Positions 45,501-51,952 of a stretch of 64,000 bases of DNA are shown here, piece after piece. This DNA is from Granulicella sp. GTDB lineage: Bacteria; Acidobacteriota; Terriglobia; Terriglobales; Acidobacteriaceae. Position 1 is the first letter of the stretch; every line of letters starts with the position of its first letter. Location: contig JANYLK010000048.1 of the NCBI GenBank assembly GCA_025357875.1, positions 20,432-84,431 of the forward strand, read 5' to 3'. Position numbers and translations under genes: made by a program. Under the pieces are notes generated by a model that did no database searches, was not told the DNA's origin, and saw only the letters and a program-made list of their open reading frames with translations.

Positions 45501-46267
45501 CAAGCAACAATCAGATCCCCAATCTCACAACCAGCTACACAGTTACGCCGGTTTATTCCGGTAATTCGGATCCGAACTACGTAACGGTCACGGGAACGCC
45601 GATTTCTTTCATTGCCCTTCGCAACTCAATCGTGACAATTGTTGCGAATCCGAATCCGCTCAATGTCGCAGCGGGTTCGAGTGCTACCGCAAACCTTACG
45701 CTGACCTCCCTGTTAGGCTATGGAACCGCCGGCGCCTTGGGAAGTTTGAACAACTACTCACTTCCGCTCGAACTGGATTGTGACAACTTGCCAGCGCATG
45801 CCACTTGCACCTTCACATATCCCACTCCCGATCCGTCCAATCCCCAGTCGGTCGCCGTGACCACGACGACGCCTGGTAAGGTCGTCATGACCATCAACAC
45901 CAATGTACCCGTAGGAACCATCAACGCGAGTCTCCGACAGAATCCCGTCGTCTTCGCAGCAATGTTCGGGTTCAGTTTGCTCGGCCTGGGTTTTGGCAGG
46001 AAGAGAGCACTTCGTGCATCACTTCTGAGTGTCCTATGCCTCCTGCTCTTCAGCGGTATGGTTACCGGCCTTTCCGCCTGCAGCACGGCCCAGATTGGTG
46101 CGGCTCCCATTCTCACAACTCCCAAGGGGACCTATAACGTCATCGTAACCGCAAAGCAAGTGGGCAGCAAAATAGTGCCTGGCAACACACCCGGCACCAC
46201 TGTAAACGTCCAGGGAAATGGAAATGTGATGTCGATTCCATATACAGTGAGTGTGCTCGTGCAATAA
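42527..46267 (+). CDS. Exported beta-propeller (NHL) and Ig-repeat protein with C-terminal lipobox hairpin, paralog 2
   Basis: A 1246-residue exported protein, clearly a duplicate of its upstream neighbour: 'GTGLTAPTGVAVDGAGDVFIADSGK' (in part) and 'GLGTNLKIAVD' recur almost unchanged. Order: Sec signal (ending VSAQT), NHL/SMP-30 propeller blades, anchor-D-like domain ('GIAPLNVTGFSS', 'TFNPGPGDQGKLSG'), Ig-like repeats ('TGSYTFTATYGGDRVYG'), then the C-terminal module from residue 1140: hydrophobic segment, GRKR, hydrophobic segment, LSAC (Cys1185) and a 61-residue tail with 'TPKGTYNVIVTAK'. The start follows a GGGAG site. Function is unknown; context suggests surface glycan binding or display. 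Confidence 0.8.
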   Translation: MLTTSFISLRRFAGSVLTVVLSSVVVCANVSAQTPLVVSSSAVAVPHSGANGAPWQNAVSNRGDFVLFDFKTTVMTEFPANGGPQIILADVNKIAGGFTDSGIAIDPRNNNIYLNNNYSGGIIEYPYDAATSAWDLPSKVVASGLTGNLGGSCGNYFQSAGLAMNNKGVLAVATENGCGTEIFTVPIDASGNFGSATAIISGMKQRAKTVAIDDAGNISFNEDNGVAGALFIPAGITGLTSEAGTVRMDPNLGNVQGVAVDLAGNVYVADGSTGVYLVPLEYTGPNSAHAVQLTTAPAQGNASIDQAHGILFFPISSWNGFTDEVKIYLNRVELGTATAGSTSATLGTIYYSFSSAVTPHSFVIEEAGAAADFAVAAGGTCVADTSYTPTTPCTVKLNFTPHSAGDISASLAMLDAKGNVLATTILHGVGQGSAILMTPATETAIGSALKTPSQVAADASGNIYVADSGLGKVLQYPMGAVAATVPVSIGTGLTAPTGVAVDGAGDVFIADSGKVIEVPYGPSGLNAAGQFTLKSGLGTNLKIAVDRVGDVFIADPDSQRVVRLRILVDGIAETDITGFTQLSAIAADGSGDLFSADGANLIEYSAFGVPTTVLTSLPAARSLAVDASGAVYVATASGTTRIPNEGGTLTIADKIAIASGVANPTSVAVDPTGNVYVTDGTALNIDFVNANGFLNLGTLTTTTGKQTANVTIINDGIAPLNVTGFSSTVDFSETASTCIGAPIAVGATCSATVTFNPGPGDQGKLSGLLLAKSDASNAPIGINVTGVGASLAASTSTITVTKPTVTSDPVVVTVAPTTGTTPVPTGNATLTVTGSGITPVVLTQPLANGMVTFNPTALHTGSYTFTATYGGDRVYGTSTASTTATVGTGAVTLRQPVASTVPTYVLAAGTGSQEPYDGTQIPFYYNYPLVVTTANGAPLMGVPILNAGGVQIGVDYGSVNYLLADGTLACQPVKVNADGTAPLGTQCFTINTSNNQIPNLTTSYTVTPVYSGNSDPNYVTVTGTPISFIALRNSIVTIVANPNPLNVAAGSSATANLTLTSLLGYGTAGALGSLNNYSLPLELDCDNLPAHATCTFTYPTPDPSNPQSVAVTTTTPGKVVMTINTNVPVGTINASLRQNPVVFAAMFGFSLLGLGFGRKRALRASLLSVLCLLLFSGMVTGLSACSTAQIGAAPILTTPKGTYNVIVTAKQVGSKIVPGNTPGTTVNVQGNGNVMSIPYTVSVLVQ

Positions 46268-46293
46268 GTAAAAGGGAAGACACACCCTTTCAG

Positions 46294-46316
46294 CGGGAGC
46301 GAGAAGATCGCTCCCG
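46294..46316 (+). terminator. Hairpin between paralog 2 and the GH44 gene
   Basis: A perfect 9-bp stem CGGGAGCGA / TCGCTCCCG with a GAAGA loop, 26 bases after the stop. It is followed by TATCATTT, not a pure T run. A smaller AAAGGG/CCCTTT stem precedes it at 46271-46290. Confidence 0.5.
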
Positions 46317-46345
46317 TATCATTTGCAGTGCAAGGCGGCAGCGAA

Positions 46346-48661
46346 ATGCAGAATCGTGGCTCAAGTTTGGTTTGGTTTGGAATTTCGTTGTTCCTGGTGT
46401 TAACCGGGTGCAGTAGCCAAAGTGCTCTCATCGCCACATCTGCCCCGACAACATACGTGCTCACTGTCAACTCGCTGAGTCCTGCCAGCGGGGTAGCGGT
46501 TAGCATCACTCCAGGAGACATCAATGGCGCAAGCGGTGGAAGCACCGCTTTTTCGAGAACCTACAGCGCGGGAACAGCGGTGACTCTTACCGCCCCAACT
46601 ACATCCACCGGAAATAGCTTCGTTTCCTGGACCGGTTGCACCACGGTCGTGAGCGTCGCGTGCACCGTGACGATGACTAACAATGTCACGGCCACTGTTG
46701 CATACAACCAGCCGTCTGTGCAGTCGGTGACCGTCACACCAAATCAAGCGGTCACAATTGGAGCAACGCAGCAGTTCGCCTCTACGTTCGTAGGTTCCGG
46801 AAGCTACAGCGCTGCTGTGACCTGGTCGTTGGCAGGTCCTCCGGGTAGCACCTTGAGCCCCGGCACGCTCAGTTCAAGTGGTCTTTACACAACACCTTAT
46901 CCCGCGCCCGCAAGCGTAACCATAACCGCTACCAGCGTTCAAGATACGACCAAGAGCGGAAGCGTCTCCGTAGCGCTCGCTGCGCCCGCTGTGGCCGCTG
47001 GACCTGCGCTGACCGTTGACACAGGCAATCAGACTCATGCTATCAGTCCGTACATCTACGGGATGAACAATTACCAGCTAAGTCCCTCCGTCGCAAAGGC
47101 TGCCAACCTCACCGTCGATCGCTTTGGCGGAGACGCAACCTCGCGTTACAACTACTTGTTGGATACCACCAGTTCTGCCGCCGACTATTATTTCGAGAAT
47201 CAGGTTGGTGCAACGGGTCAGCAGAACACTAGTCAATTTAACGCCCAGGTCTTAAGTGACGCCGCCGTCGGAGCCAGGACAATGGGCACGGTAAATGTTT
47301 TGGGTTGGGTTGCCAAAGACAGCACGTCCTGCAGCTTTCCAACGTCGTCGTACCCCAATCAACATACGGTCGACATCAACCGCAGTTGTGGCGATGGCTT
47401 GCTCGTGGATGGAAAGACAAATGTCACCGGAGTTAGTCCAACTGCAACTAGTATCTCCGTTGGCCCTACCTTTGCCGGGAGCTGGGTGGCGTATTTGGTG
47501 AGCAAGTTCGGCACTGCAGCCAGCGGTGGTGTAGCCATCTATGACCTGGACAACGAACCCGCCTGGTGGGATGCAGTCCATCGCGATGTTCACCCGCTGC
47601 CGTCTACCTACGACGAGGTGACGAATAATGGCATTGCCACTGCACAAGCCATCAAGACGGCTGATTCCACTGCGCTAGTAAGCGGCCCGGTGATTGACTA
47701 TTGGTGGAATTATTTCTATTCAAAGAAAGATATCGAGGCCGGGTGGAGCACAGGCTCTCCTTGTTATCAGCCCTGGAGTAATCCGCTAGACCGCAAAGCG
47801 CATGGTGGCATTCCTTTTATTGAGTATTATCTTCAGCAATTCGCGGCGCAACAAACAGCAAGTAAACCGCGCCTGCTGGATTACCTCGACATCCACACCT
47901 ATTTTGCGGGCACCTACCAAGGTTCGTCCGTAGGCTTCGCTACCGCAGGGAATACGGGCGCGCAACAGACCCGCCTTAACTCCACTCGAGTCTTCTGGGA
48001 CCCCACCTACACTGATCCAAACAATCCCCAGCCAAACTATTCCGCTGATTCAAACTTTAGCGCGAGTTGCTCGCCTCCTGCGCAGTCTCCTCAAGTAATT
48101 CCGATGATGCAGACATGGGTCAAAAATGACTACCCTGGGACTAAGACAGCCATCACCGAATACAACTGGGGTGGACTGGAAGCAATCAATGGCTCACTGG
48201 CGCAAGCCGACATCCTTGGAATCTTCGGCAGCTACGGTCTGGATTTAGGCGCGTTGTGGGGTCCTCCGGATGCAATAAAGCAGATCCCAGGCCTGAAAGC
48301 GTTTCAGATCTACCGCAACTACGACGGGAACAACTCCATGTTTGGCAACCAGGCGCTCAGCTCTACAAGCGCAAACCAGAGTGCGCTTTCGGTCTATGGA
48401 GCTCTGCGTACGTCCGACGGCGTCAAGACAATCGTAGTCATCAACAAGACCTATGGCGACCTCACAGCGACGCTCTCTCTCGCACACCTTACTGCAACCG
48501 CGAACGAAACTGCAAAGGTCTTCCTATACAGCAGTGCCAATCTCACGGGGATCGTTGCGCAGAGCGCTGTGCCCGTATCTCTGCCCCTAGCCGCCGGCAC
48601 CACCAGCACCATCACCACAACATTCCCGGCTCAGTCCATCACTCTTCTAATCGTGCCGTAG
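46346..48661 (+). CDS. GH44 endoglucanase/xyloglucanase lipoprotein
   Basis: A 771-residue lipoprotein: signal 'SLFLVLTGCSSQ' gives the lipobox LTGC near residue 22. Next come an InlB-B-repeat-like domain ('FSRTYSAGTAVTLTA', 'NSFVSWTGC'), a BIG2/Ig-like domain (to about residue 215) and a GH44 catalytic domain starting 'ISPYIYGMNNYQLSP' with 'NLTVDRFGGDATSRYNY'. The catalytic pair is visible: Glu404 in 'YDLDNEPAWW' (acid/base) and Glu605 in 'AITEYNWGG' (nucleophile). A C-terminal beta-sandwich ends the protein. GH44 enzymes cut beta-1,4-glucan, with many preferring xyloglucan. The ATG at 46346 is chosen over the GTG at 46328 because it gives a standard lipoprotein signal. Confidence 0.9.
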   Translation: MQNRGSSLVWFGISLFLVLTGCSSQSALIATSAPTTYVLTVNSLSPASGVAVSITPGDINGASGGSTAFSRTYSAGTAVTLTAPTTSTGNSFVSWTGCTTVVSVACTVTMTNNVTATVAYNQPSVQSVTVTPNQAVTIGATQQFASTFVGSGSYSAAVTWSLAGPPGSTLSPGTLSSSGLYTTPYPAPASVTITATSVQDTTKSGSVSVALAAPAVAAGPALTVDTGNQTHAISPYIYGMNNYQLSPSVAKAANLTVDRFGGDATSRYNYLLDTTSSAADYYFENQVGATGQQNTSQFNAQVLSDAAVGARTMGTVNVLGWVAKDSTSCSFPTSSYPNQHTVDINRSCGDGLLVDGKTNVTGVSPTATSISVGPTFAGSWVAYLVSKFGTAASGGVAIYDLDNEPAWWDAVHRDVHPLPSTYDEVTNNGIATAQAIKTADSTALVSGPVIDYWWNYFYSKKDIEAGWSTGSPCYQPWSNPLDRKAHGGIPFIEYYLQQFAAQQTASKPRLLDYLDIHTYFAGTYQGSSVGFATAGNTGAQQTRLNSTRVFWDPTYTDPNNPQPNYSADSNFSASCSPPAQSPQVIPMMQTWVKNDYPGTKTAITEYNWGGLEAINGSLAQADILGIFGSYGLDLGALWGPPDAIKQIPGLKAFQIYRNYDGNNSMFGNQALSSTSANQSALSVYGALRTSDGVKTIVVINKTYGDLTATLSLAHLTATANETAKVFLYSSANLTGIVAQSAVPVSLPLAAGTTSTITTTFPAQSITLLIVP

Positions 48662-48704
48662 GTCGACATCAGCCTGGGCTTATACCATCGACACGGAGCC
48701 ACAC

Positions 48705-49856
48705 ATGAACAAGTCCCTCGAACGGGTTGCACTATTTCTTATCATTAGCTTCTCGACACTATCGAGCTTCGGTCAGAATCAGGACCGATCTGCCGCCTCG
48801 CAGACTGCATTTACCCGGGTCCTTCACCTGAAGCGTGGCATCAATGTTTCACATTGGTTTTCCCAGTCCCCTAATGACTACTCCGCTCACCACACCTCCA
48901 TCACCACAGACGACGATGACATCGCACTCATCGCACGGATGGGTTTTGATAACGTGCGTCTCAGTATCGATGCGACCCCTCTGGAGCAGGCGCCGGTCGA
49001 TGCAAGCGGTCTCAACGCCGACTTCATAACTCGGCTTGATCATGCGTTGGATACCATGCTCGCTCATGGTCTTGCAGTACAGGTCGATTTGCATCCCGAG
49101 GGACCCTTCAAAATGCAGTTGCGGACCAGCGATGCATTTATAGGCCACTTGACCGACTTGTGGCGCAAGCTTGCAGCACACTACGCCAATCGCGACCCAG
49201 ATCTGGTCTTCTTCGAAGTCATGAACGAGCCGGAGCAGACCGATCCCTACCGCTGGGCTGGAATCCAGGCGCGCGTCGCTGCTGCAATCCGCGAGGTTGC
49301 GCCTCGTAACACCATAATCGCGACCGGACCAAATTACTCAGACATCGTCGACTTATTGACGCAACATCCAATCGGCGACGCAAATGTGATCTATAACTTC
49401 CATTTCTACAATCCGCACGAGTTCACGCACCAGGGAGCGAGCTGGGGCACACCGTGGTGGCACTTCACCCATGGAATTCCCTACCCTGCCGCTGAAAGCT
49501 CCATGCAGGAGATTCTGAAGCAAGTGCCGGATCGGGCAAATCGCTACGCGCTCGAGTCCTACTGGCTCGATCACTGGAATGCGCACCGCATCCGGCTGAT
49601 GATCGACGAAGCTGCAGTCTGGGGCCAGGAAAATCACGTGCCGCTGGTCTGCAATGAGTTTGGAGTATTCCGCGATCACTCCGATGCAACTTCCCGAAAT
49701 TCCTGGATTCACGATGTGCGCACCGCACTCGAGAGCGATCACATCGGCTGGGCCATGTGGGACTATTCCGGCAACTTCGGTGTTGTGTTGAAGAAAGATG
49801 GGGAGCCGGCCCAAGTCGATCCCGCAACAGCGGAAGCTCTGGGGCTAAAAAAATAA
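48705..49856 (+). CDS. GH5 endoglucanase, exported
   Basis: A 383-residue enzyme with a Sec signal peptide (ending SSFGQ) and a GH5 barrel. 'LKRGINVSHWFSQSP' opens the barrel, 'MGFDNVRLSIDATP' carries the conserved Arg, Glu175 in 'FFEVMNEPEQ' is the acid/base and Glu318 in 'LVCNEFGVFRD' the nucleophile; 'NFHFYNPHEF' supplies the His/Tyr pair. GH5 enzymes of this form cleave beta-1,4-glucan internally. It starts 43 bases after the GH44 stop and is followed by GH1, so the three form a compact enzyme unit. Confidence 0.92.
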   Translation: MNKSLERVALFLIISFSTLSSFGQNQDRSAASQTAFTRVLHLKRGINVSHWFSQSPNDYSAHHTSITTDDDDIALIARMGFDNVRLSIDATPLEQAPVDASGLNADFITRLDHALDTMLAHGLAVQVDLHPEGPFKMQLRTSDAFIGHLTDLWRKLAAHYANRDPDLVFFEVMNEPEQTDPYRWAGIQARVAAAIREVAPRNTIIATGPNYSDIVDLLTQHPIGDANVIYNFHFYNPHEFTHQGASWGTPWWHFTHGIPYPAAESSMQEILKQVPDRANRYALESYWLDHWNAHRIRLMIDEAAVWGQENHVPLVCNEFGVFRDHSDATSRNSWIHDVRTALESDHIGWAMWDYSGNFGVVLKKDGEPAQVDPATAEALGLKK

Positions 49857-49938
49857 GCGCCCGAGAACCAAGACGTCCGTGACGTTACACTCAGAGAGCA
49901 CTACCCAGATTACATTCCCAGCCGGGAGCGGAGTGAAC

Positions 49939-51387
49939 ATGAACAGACGTAGATTTCTGCAGACTACCGGGCTATCTCTGGGCGCATTGGGTCTGCCCGA
50001 ATTGTTCGAGGCTGACGCAGCTCAGCCAGGTCGCTCTTCTACGCAATCCGCAAGTTTTCCAAAAGGCTTTCTCTGGGGATCAGCAACTGCCTCCTACCAG
50101 GTGGAGGGCGCCGTTAACGAAGGAGGCCGAGGCGCATCGGTCTGGGATACCTTCTCCCACACGGTCGGAAAGACGCTCCATGGCGACACTGGCGACGTCG
50201 CCGACGACTTTTACCATCTATACGCCCGCGATATCGCAATGATGAAAGACATGGGGCTCATGACCTTTCGGCTATCGATTGCGTGGTCTCGCATCTTTCC
50301 TAATGGCAAGGGTCAGCCGAATCAGCAAGGGATTGACTTCTATAACGGCGTCGTCGATGCGCTACTAGCCGCCGGAATTCAACCGTACTGCACCCTGTTT
50401 CACTGGGATCTTCCCCAGGCGCTGCAGGACAACGGCGGCTGGGAGAATCGCGATGTCGCAAAATCATTTGCCGATTACGCAGGCTTCACCGCAGGCTTTC
50501 TCTCCGACCGCGTTAAGCACTTCATGACCATGAACGAGATTCGAAGCTTTGTCGAACTCGGTTACTCCAATGGACTCCACGCACCCGGCCTCAAACTTGA
50601 CGCGCGTCGGCTCGCGCAACTGAACCACTACGCGGTGCTTGCCCACGGTATGTCGGTGCAGGCCATCCGCGCTCACGCGAAGGCAGGAATCAAGGTCGGC
50701 ATTGCCGACAATGTCCAGGCAGCCACCCCGGTCATCGAAACGCCTGAACACATTGGAGCAGCTCGTAAGGCCATGCGTGAGCAGAATGCCTCGTTCATGA
50801 CAGTGATACAGGAGGGCCGCTACACCGACCTCTACCTCAAAGGCCTTGGCGCCGACGCACCGAAATTTACCGCGGAGGAGATGTCGATCATCAAGAGCCC
50901 GATGGACTTTGTCGGCCTCAACGTATACCAGCCCAGTTACGTACGTGCGGACGATTCGGAGAAGGGGTACGCCGTAGTCAATCCCCCTGCCTCGTATCCT
51001 CACATGTTCAGTCCATGGTTATACGTTGGACCCGAAGCTCTCTACTGGGCTCCAAAGCTTGTTGCCGACATTTGGAAGGTCAAGGAGATGTACATCACGG
51101 AAAATGGCGCGTCGTCGACCGATCAGGTTGCGCCCGACGGCCACGTGTACGACACAGACCGCGTTATGTACTTGCGCAACTATCTCTGGCAACTGCATCG
51201 GGCAATCGCAGAAGGAGTTCCAGTCAAAGGATATTTCGTCTGGAGTTTGCTCGATAATTACGAGTGGGCCGATGGATACGAGAAGCGGTTCGGGATCACG
51301 TACGTGGACTTCGCGACTCAGAAACGTACTCCGAAACTTAGTTTTGAGTTTTACAAGCAAGTGATTCGAGAAAACCGCGTCAAATAG
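49939..51387 (+). CDS. GH1 beta-glucosidase, Tat-exported
   Basis: A 482-residue retaining beta-glucosidase. The N-terminus is a twin-arginine signal (NRRRFLQTTGLSLGALG), so the folded enzyme is exported to the periplasm. GH1 motifs: 'FPKGFLWGSATASYQVEGA', 'FRLSIAWSRIFPNG', the acid/base Glu200 in 'FMTMNEIRSF' (NEI rather than the usual NEP), and the nucleophile Glu388 in 'YITENGAS'; 'GYFVWSLLDNYEW' closes the active site. The ATG at 49939 follows GGAGCGGAG and starts directly at the Tat signal; a frame-open extension to 49879 is not needed. It would convert imported cello- or xyloglucan oligomers to glucose. Confidence 0.93.
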   Translation: MNRRRFLQTTGLSLGALGLPELFEADAAQPGRSSTQSASFPKGFLWGSATASYQVEGAVNEGGRGASVWDTFSHTVGKTLHGDTGDVADDFYHLYARDIAMMKDMGLMTFRLSIAWSRIFPNGKGQPNQQGIDFYNGVVDALLAAGIQPYCTLFHWDLPQALQDNGGWENRDVAKSFADYAGFTAGFLSDRVKHFMTMNEIRSFVELGYSNGLHAPGLKLDARRLAQLNHYAVLAHGMSVQAIRAHAKAGIKVGIADNVQAATPVIETPEHIGAARKAMREQNASFMTVIQEGRYTDLYLKGLGADAPKFTAEEMSIIKSPMDFVGLNVYQPSYVRADDSEKGYAVVNPPASYPHMFSPWLYVGPEALYWAPKLVADIWKVKEMYITENGASSTDQVAPDGHVYDTDRVMYLRNYLWQLHRAIAEGVPVKGYFVWSLLDNYEWADGYEKRFGITYVDFATQKRTPKLSFEFYKQVIRENRVK

Positions 51388-51416
51388 AATTCTAGAATCG
51401 GTGAGCCAGTCGATTG

Positions 51417-51860
51417 CTAGGGCGATGAACCGAAACGATTCGGGGTCGTGCCTGGATGAGCGTAGGTCTCGGCGAAGGATTCGTCAGGAGACGACGCCGG
51501 CCATCCGATCATCACTAGAAAGATGTCGAGCACAAATAGCGCAATGGCAATGTCATTGAAGATCATCGCCTGGTACGGGTTTCGCCAGACCTGATTGGCA
51601 GCCCAGAAGAGAAATGCAACCGCCAGCAGAATCGCCTTCAACCACTCCATGGGCGATGGCCGATGGACGCCCTGATAAAAAAGGTAGGCAAGCGCAATCA
51701 TCGCGAGAGGAAACGCCCCGAGCACGTCATGGGCATGAGCCGGGAACAACGCCGGGAATACATCGCAGGCGAACAGCACTCCAACCCCCACCAGGGTAAT
51801 CACCCCCAGTGCGACTGGGACTGCACGGTGGGCGCGATCGAGACGGGTATACATACCCAA
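51417..51860 (-). CDS. Small four-helix membrane protein of unknown function
   Basis: A 147-residue protein with four predicted membrane helices (about residues 14-33, 46-65, 73-92 and 97-119), short loops and a hydrophilic C-terminus. No motif ties it to a known family. Hydrophobic periodicity and the clean frame support a real gene. It stands between the GH1 gene and the anchor-D gene, convergent with GH1. Confidence 0.65.
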   Translation of the reverse strand: MGMYTRLDRAHRAVPVALGVITLVGVGVLFACDVFPALFPAHAHDVLGAFPLAMIALAYLFYQGVHRPSPMEWLKAILLAVAFLFWAANQVWRNPYQAMIFNDIAIALFVLDIFLVMIGWPASSPDESFAETYAHPGTTPNRFGSSP

Positions 51861-51952
51861 GGGTACCGCGAATCCTACTACCTGCGATTTGCACCATTAG
51901 CGAGGTACAAGGATTATCCGCAACTCAGCGCACCGTTGCCGGTCTCCAGAGT

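Noticed and set aside
50531..50545. NEI instead of NEP at the GH1 acid/base as a sign of inactivation
   Set aside because: The catalytic Glu itself is intact and the nucleophile ENG is normal, so this looks like subfamily variation rather than loss of function.
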